6,509 nt of DNA from JARIHD01 sp964503715 (GTDB lineage Bacteria; Patescibacteriota; Saccharimonadia; Saccharimonadales; UBA4665), in contig CAZDAD010000019.1 in the NCBI GenBank assembly GCA_964503715.1, positions 1-6,509 of the forward strand, read 5' to 3'. The notes under the pieces are model-generated. The model was not told the DNA's origin. It made no database searches and worked only from the letters and a program-made list of their open reading frames with translations. Positions 1 through 5,308 of the stretch are shown here, piece after piece (within the stretch, counting starts at the first letter, position 1; the number at the start of each line of letters is the position of its first letter). The position numbers and the translations under genes were made by a program.

Positions 1-1234
1 ATGCCTTGGTAGAGGCGACGGCTCTCTCGGGGCCAGCATGCAGATATACACCTGCTTCGGTTATACGAGCAATTGTTGAGCCAACAGCGTTTACTATACC
101 CAATCTAAGGATTCCGTAGTCGGCTACTTTTTCTAGTGCCGCAATAGTGTCGGCAGTTTCGCCTGACTGCGAAAGAGCTAGTACAACAGTGCCGCGCGTT
201 AAAGGCTCGTCACGGTACTTAAACTCGGATGCAAGCTGTACCTCAACAGGTATGCCCGCAATCTCCTCAATCAAATATTCTCCGACCAAGCCTGCGTAAA
301 AAGATGTCCCACAGGCAACAATTATTATGCGATCAATATGCTGGAGCTGCTGTCTAACCTCATCAAGTCCACCCAGTTTGACCGATTTTCCAGCCAAACT
401 CAGACGACCACGGATAGCCGCTCGGATGGCATCGGGCACCTCATGCATCTCCTTGAGCATAAAGTGTTCAAACTTGCCACGAGATATTGAGCCACCATCT
501 AAGTCAACGGTCTCTGTTTGGCGTTTGACCTCTGTGGCTTCGCGGAAGTTCTCAATCTTATAACCAGCCTTATTTAGCTCAACTAGCTCGTAGTCCTCAA
601 GGTATACAAACTCTTTTGTATAGTCGACAATTGCCGTTGGATCAGAAGCGATGAAGTGCTCGTCTTGGCCGACGCCGACAACGAGGGGGCTAGATAAGCG
701 AGCTACATATAGAGTATCGGGTTCAGGGACATATATTGCACCAACCGCATAGGCACCACTCAAGTCTAATAGGGCTTTTCGGAGAGCCGACTTGAAGTCA
801 CCAGAATCTTTCAAGTAATAGTCAATTAGTTGTGCAATGACTTCAGTGTCGGTCTCAGACACAAACTTATGGCCAGCCCTAATCAACATGTCCCTAAGTT
901 CGGCATAGTTTTCGATGATACCGTTGTGGACGACGAAAATAGTTTGGTCGGCGTTGAAGTGGGGGTGGGCATTCTTGACTGTTGGCGTCCCGTGAGTGGC
1001 CCACCTAGTGTGACCTATAGCTAGCGGCATTTTTGTGCGCCGCCCTAACTTGGTATCTAATTCTTTACGGACGTTAGCTACTGGGCCAACTTGTTTGACC
1101 ACGGCACCCTTGCAGTTTTCTACAAAGGCCACACCTGCTGAATCGTAACCCCTATATTCCAATGCCTGCAGGCCGTCCAAAACCACCTCTATGCCATCGT
1201 TATTAGCACCGACGTATCCGACGATTCCACACAT
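1..1234 (-). CDS. glmS: Glutamine--fructose-6-phosphate aminotransferase (isomerizing), N-terminal 411 codons; 3' part outside the window
   Basis: GlmS is a cytosolic enzyme that converts fructose-6-phosphate and glutamine to glucosamine-6-phosphate, the first step toward UDP-GlcNAc. Translating the minus strand from the ATG at 1234 gives MCGIVGYVG, with the catalytic Cys2 that becomes N-terminal after Met removal. The class II amidotransferase signatures follow: EYRGYDSAG (about 26-34), GHTRWATHG (74-82) and HNGIIENY (103-110). The first SIS (sugar isomerase) domain begins near residue 300, with ACGTSFYAG (307-315) and LSQSGETADT (354-363). The visible part ends at ASTKA, just where family members continue TKAFT. 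About 200 residues, including the second SIS domain, should lie beyond the left edge. An AGGAGG ribosome binding site (minus strand, 1245-1240) sits 5 nt before the ATG. The gene starts 19 nt after the glycosyltransferase stop, so it is the third gene of the operon. Family assignment is very secure, and no frameshift or internal stop is visible. Confidence 0.97.
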   Translation of the reverse strand, partial: MCGIVGYVGANNDGIEVVLDGLQALEYRGYDSAGVAFVENCKGAVVKQVGPVANVRKELDTKLGRRTKMPLAIGHTRWATHGTPTVKNAHPHFNADQTIFVVHNGIIENYAELRDMLIRAGHKFVSETDTEVIAQLIDYYLKDSGDFKSALRKALLDLSGAYAVGAIYVPEPDTLYVARLSSPLVVGVGQDEHFIASDPTAIVDYTKEFVYLEDYELVELNKAGYKIENFREATEVKRQTETVDLDGGSISRGKFEHFMLKEMHEVPDAIRAAIRGRLSLAGKSVKLGGLDEVRQQLQHIDRIIIVACGTSFYAGLVGEYLIEEIAGIPVEVQLASEFKYRDEPLTRGTVVLALSQSGETADTIAALEKVADYGILRLGIVNAVGSTIARITEAGVYLHAGPERAVASTKA

Positions 1235-1253
1235 GTTGACCTCCTAATATGTA

Positions 1254-2378
1254 TTACGAGCAACTATTAACTATTTGCTGCATTTGTGACTTGAAACTAT
1301 CAGTATCGAAACGCTCAGCGCTTTTGGCGACTTTCTTATAATCGAACTTTGAGTTTTCGAAACTTCTTAAAGCTTCGCACAAACTGTCCACTTCCTGCTC
1401 TGTAAAAAACACACCAGTTTTACTACTGTTAACATAGTCAAGCGCACCACCTGCCTTGTATGCAATCAAAGGTGTTCCCGTAGCAAGTGCTTCTACGGCG
1501 ACTATTCCAAAATCATCGATGCCAGGGAATATAAAGCCTCGAGCTTCGGCAAAATACTTCGCCATATCACTGTCCTCAACCCAAGTTTCAAACTTCACGG
1601 TTGGACCTGCCATTGATACTAATCTTTCATGGTCGGGACCTTTACCAATAACTGTTAGTGGTAGGCCCAACTTGGAGCATGCGAGGACTGCAAGGTCAAC
1701 TCGTTTATATGGAGTCTGGCGACCCGCTATGACGTAGCCAGATCGTTTGTGGAGTTGGTCCTTTTGTTTGAAGCGTTCTACATCTATAGGTGGAAAAACG
1801 ATATCTGCATCACGATTGTAATATTTTTTGATTGCCTTAGCCGTATGGGTAGAGTTGGCAACCATAATATCTGGTCTTTGAGCTGCTCTGTGATCCCATT
1901 TACGTAGGGGGCCAACTAGAACTTTCAACCCCAGTCGAGCAAACCAGTCAAAAGATCCGAAGCCAGGATTTTGCAAGTATTCATCATACCGACTCCAGTA
2001 GTAGTGAGTTGGAGCGTGGCAGTAGTTTATGTGGGTTGTGGTCGAAGGAACCTTGATGCCCTTTGCTTCAGCGCCCGAGCTACTAATAACAATATCGTAA
2101 TCTGATAAATCCAAGTGAGTGAACCAAAGTATCCTGAGGAAGGGGATGAACTTGCGTAATTTGGAGAAGGGCCAATTCTGTAAAAACCCTGTTATTACTT
2201 TGCCGTCCATCTTGTTACGCCACTCATCGGTGCAGTACGAAGTGTAAATTGGTGCCTCAGGAAACAATTCATGAAGGGCATAGACCACTCGCTCAGCACC
2301 GCCACTAATTAGCCAGTCATGGACAATCGCAACACGTGGTTTATCGGCGGAGTTAGGTTTGCGCTGGACCCTAGGCAC
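1254..2378 (-). CDS. GT4-family glycosyltransferase (GT-B fold), probable surface-glycan assembly enzyme
   Basis: This 374-aa protein resembles GT4 retaining glycosyltransferases of polysaccharide clusters, the WbaZ/mannosyltransferase-like type, which transfer a sugar from a nucleotide donor to a lipid-linked acceptor on the cytoplasmic face. The N-terminal Rossmann half has VAIVHDWLISGGAERV (about 16-31) and NYCHAPTHYYWSRYDEYL (118-135). The donor-binding half has IAGRQTPYKRVDLAV (217-231), VIGKGPDHERL (243-253) and FPGIDDFGIVAVEAL (284-298). The EX7E motif is present as D288 to E296, so its first acidic residue is Asp rather than Glu. No membrane segment or signal peptide is seen. The start is GTG: its G is the last base of the preceding TAG stop, and AGGAG lies 7 nt upstream. 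The gene is thus probably translationally coupled to the sugar transferase. The donor sugar cannot be read from sequence; mannose is only a family-based guess. Confidence 0.93.
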   Translation of the reverse strand: MPRVQRKPNSADKPRVAIVHDWLISGGAERVVYALHELFPEAPIYTSYCTDEWRNKMDGKVITGFLQNWPFSKLRKFIPFLRILWFTHLDLSDYDIVISSSGAEAKGIKVPSTTTHINYCHAPTHYYWSRYDEYLQNPGFGSFDWFARLGLKVLVGPLRKWDHRAAQRPDIMVANSTHTAKAIKKYYNRDADIVFPPIDVERFKQKDQLHKRSGYVIAGRQTPYKRVDLAVLACSKLGLPLTVIGKGPDHERLVSMAGPTVKFETWVEDSDMAKYFAEARGFIFPGIDDFGIVAVEALATGTPLIAYKAGGALDYVNSSKTGVFFTEQEVDSLCEALRSFENSKFDYKKVAKSAERFDTDSFKSQMQQIVNSCS

Positions 2379-3820
2379 TATCTAGCTCCTGATTGCCAGA
2401 TAACCGCTCGAATTGTCTTCATAATAATCACTACGTCTAGCCATAAACTCCAGTTCTGAACATAATATAGGTCCAGCTGGCGGCGCTCCTCGAAGCTAAT
2501 GTCACGGCGCCCAGATACTTGTGCTAGCCCAGTGATGCCCGACTTGACACTCAAAATAGTGTGCTTTTTATTGAAAGAGTTGAGCTCAGCAGGTATCAGC
2601 GCTCTTGGCCCCACAAAGCTAATATCCCCCTGTAATACGTTAAATAACTGAGGTAGTTCATCAAGACTTGTAGCGCGCAAAAAGCGTCCGACTGGAGTTA
2701 TGCGAGGATCATCATCCAATGAATCACCGTTTCTGCGATACTGCTTAGCTAGTTCGGGCTTACCCATCATATCGAAGGCCTCTTCTGGGGTGGTACCATC
2801 ATACTTGGCATATTGCGTACGGAATTTGTAAACCCTGAAGACGGTGTTGAAGCGAGTCAGTCTCTTCTGCCTGAAAAATACTGAGCCACCGCCGAATAGT
2901 TTAATTAGAGCTGCTATTACTAACATCAGTGGTGCAGCCAGAATTAGAAGTGTACTAGCGAATAAGTAATCACTAATTTTCTTTATGACACGCCCCCAGC
3001 CGAACAGTGCCGTTTGGTGAACGGTTATAACTGGTAATGAAGCACGGAACAGTTCCACCTCAAGATTACCAACGAACAGCCCACTGTTAGCTGGCACAAA
3101 TCGGTACCCTATGTGGTTTTCTTGGGCATAGGTGAGGATGTCACCATTTTTATTCTCGTCAGCATACAGTTCGGTCTGGATTATGCCGTGTAAGTCCTCT
3201 TTGTTATGCTCGAGGAAGCTTGTAAAACTAGGGTATGTCATGACCTCATGATTGTTAATCAGGCGTCGCTGACCGACTACTCCAACTATCTGGTAGCCAG
3301 ATTTGCGGCTATTGCCTATCCAGTTGACTAGCTCATTAGTTACGTGGCTACTGCCAACCAAAAGAATCCGTGTCAAGCCGACACCATAACTGAAGAGTAT
3401 TGTCCTTACCAACCTAGCCGTATTGCGGAACACTAATAATAGAAACAGACCTAGGCCAAAGCCGTACATCGGCACAAGGCGAGCGGGGAATATGGTTCTG
3501 TCATCTACATAGTCCCAGAAGATTATGAATAATAGGCCTATGAACGAACCAACTAGGAGCCTGGTAAACTCTTTGAATCTTTTTTCGTAAATCCCGCTAT
3601 TGTAGAGACCGAGCCAGGCAAAAATCAGAATCCAAAACGGCAAAATACCTGCAAACATACTTAGGAATATCCGACCGTTGGACGGGCCAATTTCCTCGGG
3701 GCTCAGACCGATTCCGTACTTAACCCTGAGCAAATAGGCTGCAACGAATGCTGCGGCAAGAGCCAATGCGTCACCGAAGATAAGACAGACGTTGTAAACG
3801 AGGGTGATATTGTTCTTCAT
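2378..3820 (-). CDS. Polyprenyl-phosphate sugar-1-phosphate transferase (exopolysaccharide initiating enzyme, WcaJ/WbaP-like)
   Basis: This 480-aa integral membrane enzyme would start a lipid-linked glycan by moving a sugar-1-phosphate from a nucleotide sugar to polyprenyl phosphate on the inner leaflet. Four hydrophobic segments lie at about 6-31, 51-72, 88-106 and 112-131. A Rossmann-like CoA-binding-type domain follows (about 150-270, beginning TRILLVGSSHVTNELV). Next come a hydrophobic re-entrant helix (about 283-308) and the catalytic bacterial sugar transferase domain to the C-terminus. Catalytic-domain motifs are YKFRT (331-335), DPRITPVGRFLR (371-382), SLDELPQLFNVLQGD (385-399, with the Asp387-Glu388 pair of this superfamily), SFVGPRAL (401-408) and KSGITGLAQVSGR (426-438). 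Length and order match full-size WcaJ/WbaP-type proteins. It heads the minus-strand operon. The ATG at 3820 has only AAGAG directly abutting it, which is too close for a normal ribosome binding site, so initiation from a very short leader is likely. The sugar transferred is not predictable. Confidence 0.95.
   Translation of the reverse strand: MKNNITLVYNVCLIFGDALALAAAFVAAYLLRVKYGIGLSPEEIGPSNGRIFLSMFAGILPFWILIFAWLGLYNSGIYEKRFKEFTRLLVGSFIGLLFIIFWDYVDDRTIFPARLVPMYGFGLGLFLLLVFRNTARLVRTILFSYGVGLTRILLVGSSHVTNELVNWIGNSRKSGYQIVGVVGQRRLINNHEVMTYPSFTSFLEHNKEDLHGIIQTELYADENKNGDILTYAQENHIGYRFVPANSGLFVGNLEVELFRASLPVITVHQTALFGWGRVIKKISDYLFASTLLILAAPLMLVIAALIKLFGGGSVFFRQKRLTRFNTVFRVYKFRTQYAKYDGTTPEEAFDMMGKPELAKQYRRNGDSLDDDPRITPVGRFLRATSLDELPQLFNVLQGDISFVGPRALIPAELNSFNKKHTILSVKSGITGLAQVSGRRDISFEERRQLDLYYVQNWSLWLDVVIIMKTIRAVIWQSGAR
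2386..2390 (-). promoter_or_regulatory. Ribosome binding site fixing the GTG start of the glycosyltransferase
   Basis: The minus strand reads AGGAG, a 7-nt spacer, then GTG at 2378-2376. The site lies inside the last codons of the sugar transferase gene, whose TAG stop (2380-2378) overlaps the GTG by one base (TAGTG). This supports the GTG start and translational coupling. Confidence 0.8.
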
Positions 3821-3832
3821 CTCTTATGCAAT

Positions 3833-3841
3833 ATTGTACCA
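3833..3841 (-). promoter_or_regulatory. Candidate extended -10 promoter of the glycan operon
   Basis: The minus strand reads TGG-TACAAT (3841-3833), an extended -10 with five of six -10 bases matching TATAAT. No good -35 is seen 17 bp upstream (ACGAAG). The predicted transcript start is near 3826, giving a leader of only about 6 nt before the ATG at 3820. The -10 overlaps the palindrome CAATATTG (3829-3836). Position and motif are seen; activity is inferred. Confidence 0.5.
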
Positions 3842-3851
3842 CTGCCATCAA

Positions 3852-3868
3852 ATAACTTCGTGCGTTAT
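3852..3868. repeat. Inverted repeat ATAAC-N7-GTTAT, candidate operator in the divergent promoter region
   Basis: A perfect 5-bp inverted repeat with a 7-bp spacer overlaps the -10 of the LexA-like gene and lies just upstream of the glycan operon -10. Its size and dyad form would suit a winged-helix dimer such as the adjacent LexA-like protein. It does not match the E. coli (CTGT-N8-ACAG) or Bacillus (CGAAC-N4-GTTCG) LexA boxes. Short repeats of this kind can arise by chance in AT-rich promoter DNA. Confidence 0.35.
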
Positions 3869-3871
3869 ACT
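3866..3871 (+). promoter_or_regulatory. Candidate -10 element of the LexA-like gene (leaderless transcript)
   Basis: TATACT matches the -10 consensus in five of six positions. The expected transcript start, about 7 nt downstream, falls on or next to the ATG at 3879. There is no purine-rich ribosome binding site in the preceding bases, which fits leaderless translation. No convincing -35 is visible (TGCCAT at the expected spacing). Confidence 0.45.
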
Positions 3872-3878
3872 TACATCA

Positions 3879-4352
3879 ATGGCTGAGCAGCTTAGACCCA
3901 CCAAAAAACAACGTGATATTTTGACTTTTATCGAAAAGTTTATCGGCGAAAACGGCTATAGTCCGAGCTACAGAGAGATTATGACTGGCCTGAACTATAC
4001 ATCTGTGGCCACAGTAGCCATGCATGTGGACAGTCTCATTAAGCGCGGACATCTGCGTAAGCGTGACCATTCAGCCAGGTCTATAGAGGTAGTTACTGCT
4101 CAAGAACCCGCAAAAGTACCGACTAATGATATTAAAGACGCTGAAGAGAAGTGGCTGATCCAAAAGGTCCAGCATCGCTTTTACCAATGCGAACAAGCCT
4201 CAGAAATAACTCGCATGGATTACGAGCAACTAGCCGTCTTAGTCGGAGCACTTCGAGTACTTGGCCTAGAGGGCGCTGCCCAGAGCTTCGTACCAAAATT
4301 ATCATCCCTCAAGAAGAAAATAGTTATTGATACCATTCTGAAGCAGAAATAG
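3879..4352 (+). CDS. LexA-type winged-helix DNA-binding protein lacking the S24 autoprotease domain
   Basis: This is a 157-aa probable transcription factor. Residues 5-72 read as a LexA N-terminal DNA-binding domain: LRPTKKQRDILTFIEKFI is helix 1, then GYSPSYREIMTGLNY, the recognition helix TSVATVAMHVDSLIKRG (41-57), and a wing ending SARSIEVV. The recognition helix resembles Firmicute LexA (STVxxHL) more than E. coli LexA, whose Asn-Ala and Glu-Glu contacts are absent. Residues 73-157 carry no LexA cleavage site or Ser/Lys catalytic region. Instead they form a charged linker and a predicted helical segment (WLIQKVQHRFYQCEQ, DYEQLAVLVGALRVLGLEGAAQ) with a lysine-rich end. It therefore should not self-cleave like classical LexA. 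I chose the ATG at 3879 because an in-frame GTG at 3804 would overlap the divergent gene's start and add a non-homologous hydrophobic stretch. It is divergent from the glycan operon, which makes that operon a possible target. Confidence 0.85.
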   Translation: MAEQLRPTKKQRDILTFIEKFIGENGYSPSYREIMTGLNYTSVATVAMHVDSLIKRGHLRKRDHSARSIEVVTAQEPAKVPTNDIKDAEEKWLIQKVQHRFYQCEQASEITRMDYEQLAVLVGALRVLGLEGAAQSFVPKLSSLKKKIVIDTILKQK

Positions 4353-4371
4353 CTCAAAACACGCATAAATA

Positions 4372-4400
4372 TTGACAAGCATAAGCATTATTGGTATATT
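4372..4400 (+). promoter_or_regulatory. Near-consensus sigma-70 promoter of the small transcription unit
   Basis: TTGACA (4372-4377) is a perfect -35. A 17-bp spacer follows, ending in TGG, then TATATT (4395-4400), a five-of-six -10 with the extended TGn motif. It is the strongest promoter visible in the window and predicts a start near 4407. It begins 19 bp after the LexA-like gene's stop, with no terminator between them. Confidence 0.88.
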
Positions 4401-4477
4401 TGCGCGTAGCTTTTTGGTGATTTGGAGATCATCGCAAGAGACAAAAAGTGCAAAAAACTAAATTAAAAGAGGCGGAT

Positions 4478-4570
4478 ATGTCCGTTAAGGTAAAAGTTGT
4501 GCGCTCCAAGGCGACACGTATAAGAGTTTACGTGCAGAGGCCTGAGTGGCAGGAATTCTTGAGCTACTAG
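4478..4570 (+). CDS. Small ORF, 30-aa basic peptide of unknown function
   Basis: The ORF encodes a 30-residue peptide beginning MSVKVKVVRSKATRIRVYV and ending EWQEFLSY. I do not recognise a family. It has seven Lys/Arg against two Glu, and an alternating hydrophobic/basic pattern in the first 19 residues that suits an amphipathic beta strand or a nucleic-acid-binding peptide. It has no signal peptide or membrane segment. In its favour are a dedicated near-consensus promoter, GAGG 5 nt before the ATG, and a terminator at the end. Against it are the short length and the heavy RNA structure: the AUG lies in a hairpin tetraloop, and the last four codons (Leu, Ser, Tyr, stop) form the 5' arm of the terminator. 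A ribosome finishing translation would therefore interfere with termination. The coding call is plausible, not proven. Confidence 0.5.
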   Translation: MSVKVKVVRSKATRIRVYVQRPEWQEFLSY

Positions 4571-4590
4571 TTTTAGTAGCTCAAATTTTT
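4559..4590 (+). terminator. Intrinsic terminator of the small unit, shared with the convergent dsbA-like gene
   Basis: TTGAGCTACTA (4559-4569) pairs perfectly with TAGTAGCTCAA (4574-4584) around a GTTT loop, giving an 11-bp stem followed by ATTTTT. On the minus strand the same hairpin starts 4 nt after the dsbA-like stop codon (4591-4589) but lacks a good U-tract, so it terminates best in the plus direction. Two convergent genes share this structure. Confidence 0.85.
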
Positions 4591-5254
4591 AGTTGGTCTT
4601 GGCAGTGTTATCAGCCTGATGGTTCTTGATCGCTTCATCGATGTACTTATAGAAGTCATCAACAGTCTGGAGCTTAGCTATTTCGACTTTTTTGCCGTCA
4701 ATCAAGAATGTAGGTGTCTCGAGGGGCAAGTTAAGCTTACGGAATTCGGCTTTGTCAGCGTTAATAGTTGAATTAGTGGCTTCACTGGCTGCATCAATCT
4801 TGAACTTGGCTAGGTCCAACTTGAGATCTTTAGCGTAACTCTCAAATACTGTACTGGCCGTCTTTGAGTTCACCCAGGCACTTTGGCCCCTGTAGAGCAT
4901 ATCGTGCATTTCCCAGAACTTATTCTGGTTGGAGGCAGCCTGAGCAGCTCTAGCGGCAGCCAAAGCGTTGGGGTGTATCTGAGTGAGTGGCAGGTTGCGG
5001 AATTGGAAGCTTACCTGGTCCTTATATTTTGTAAATGCTTGAGTTACAAGTGGCTCATATTGACTGCAGGCAGGGCATTGGAAGTCGCCATATTCGACAA
5101 ACTTTATCTTGGAGGCGGCATTTCCTCTAATGTGTGCAGTCGCACTAACAGCTACGGCGCCAGGTTTGTTGGTGTCTTTCTTGTTATTAGCCCACAAAAA
5201 GCCGACAAATCCTACAGCCAAGAATGCAATTATCAACCAGAATCTCTTATTCAT
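4589..5254 (-). CDS. Membrane-anchored DsbA-like thiol-disulfide oxidoreductase (thioredoxin fold)
   Basis: This 221-aa protein would act outside the cytoplasmic membrane, making or exchanging disulfides in exported proteins. It starts MNKRFWLII with an uncleaved-looking hydrophobic helix (about 5-21), then a Lys/Asn-rich linker. The thioredoxin-like domain begins near residue 48. FVEYGDFQCPACSQYEP (52-68) carries the redox motif Cys60-Pro-Ala-Cys63. LPLTQIHPNALAAARAAQAA (88-107) and FWEMHDMLY (113-121) are typical of the DsbA-like thioredoxin_4 group, and TPTFLIDGKKV (180-190) supplies the cis-proline loop (Pro181). No lipobox cysteine follows the helix, so it is probably anchored by the N-terminal helix. 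I chose the ATG at 5254 because AGGAG lies 6 nt upstream; the longer frame to 5284 would add ten residues over the promoter. It is transcribed divergently from the CBS protein. No DsbB or VKOR partner is in the window. Confidence 0.94.
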   Translation of the reverse strand: MNKRFWLIIAFLAVGFVGFLWANNKKDTNKPGAVAVSATAHIRGNAASKIKFVEYGDFQCPACSQYEPLVTQAFTKYKDQVSFQFRNLPLTQIHPNALAAARAAQAASNQNKFWEMHDMLYRGQSAWVNSKTASTVFESYAKDLKLDLAKFKIDAASEATNSTINADKAEFRKLNLPLETPTFLIDGKKVEIAKLQTVDDFYKYIDEAIKNHQADNTAKTN

Positions 5255-5260
5255 CAAAAT

Positions 5261-5267
5261 CTCCTTT
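5261..5267 (-). promoter_or_regulatory. Ribosome binding site fixing the dsbA-like start
   Basis: The minus strand reads AAAGGAG, a 6-nt spacer, then ATG at 5254-5252. This site decides for the 221-residue product over an upstream in-frame ATG at 5284, which has no such site and overlaps the -10 region. Confidence 0.85.
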
Positions 5268-5274
5268 ATATAAA

Positions 5275-5283
5275 AGTATAGCA
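5275..5283 (-). promoter_or_regulatory. Candidate extended -10 promoter of the dsbA-like gene
   Basis: The minus strand reads TGC-TATACT (5283-5275), an extended -10. The expected start is near 5268, leaving a 14-nt leader that just contains the ribosome binding site. A -35 is not evident at 17-18 bp. An overlapping TATAAT (5288-5283) is a second -10 candidate. Confidence 0.55.
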
Positions 5284-5293
5284 TTATAAACCG

Positions 5294-5302
5294 TGGTAAG
5301 AT
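5294..5302 (+). promoter_or_regulatory. Candidate extended -10 of the CNNM/CBS gene
   Basis: TGG-TAAGAT has the extended TG and four of six -10 bases. Its predicted start falls at the ATG at 5309, so the mRNA would be leaderless. This agrees with the lack of a clear ribosome binding site (only TTGGA). TATAAA at 5285-5290 is an alternative -10 that would give a leader of about 12 nt. Neither has a good -35. Confidence 0.35.
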
Positions 5303-5308
5303 TGGAAT

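Larger units (their letters stand above)
4407..4590 (+). ncRNA. Candidate structured small transcript (about 180 nt), either a small RNA or a small mRNA
   Basis: A strong promoter and an intrinsic terminator bracket about 184 nt that can form several local hairpins. First, CTTTTTG (4410-4416) pairs with CAAAAAG (4442-4448), enclosing GGTGAT/ATCATC (4416-4421 with 4428-4433). Second, CGGA/TCCG (4473-4476 with 4481-4484) holds the AUG of the 30-codon ORF in its loop. Third, CACGTA/TACGTG pairs 4515-4520 with 4529-4534. Fourth, CCTG/CAGG pairs 4541-4544 with 4550-4553. Last is the terminator stem. It does not show the signature sequences of SRP RNA, RNase P RNA or tmRNA. Whether RNA or peptide is the product is undecided. 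Both readings are listed because they share the same span. Confidence 0.45.

Noticed and set aside
327..1024. Plus-strand open frames at 327-563 and 830-1024
   Set aside because: They are antisense to the strongly conserved glmS frame, and their translations show no family features.
1456..1737. Plus-strand open frame opposite the glycosyltransferase gene
   Set aside because: It is a shadow of the conserved GT4 coding frame with no ribosome binding site or recognisable domain.
3804..3878. Longer N-terminus of the LexA-like protein from the in-frame GTG at 3804
   Set aside because: The extra 25 residues are hydrophobic and unlike LexA, overlap the start of the divergent sugar transferase and cover both promoters. 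The ATG at 3879 begins exactly where LexA similarity begins.
3876..4070. Minus-strand open frame opposite the LexA-like gene
   Set aside because: It lies wholly within the coding sequence of the LexA DNA-binding domain on the other strand and has no independent signals.
4336..4348. Small hairpin TTCTG-AAG-CAGAA at the end of the LexA-like gene as a terminator
   Set aside because: It has only five pairs, lies within the coding sequence and has no following U-tract.
4883..5281. Plus-strand 132-codon open frame opposite the dsbA-like gene
   Set aside because: The minus frame holds the CPAC motif, the cis-Pro loop and a good ribosome binding site. The plus frame is low-complexity and unrecognisable.
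5255..5284. Upstream ATG at 5284 as start of the dsbA-like gene
   Set aside because: The ATG at 5254 has AAAGGAG at ideal spacing and starts a normal signal-anchor sequence. The upstream part is AT-rich promoter DNA.
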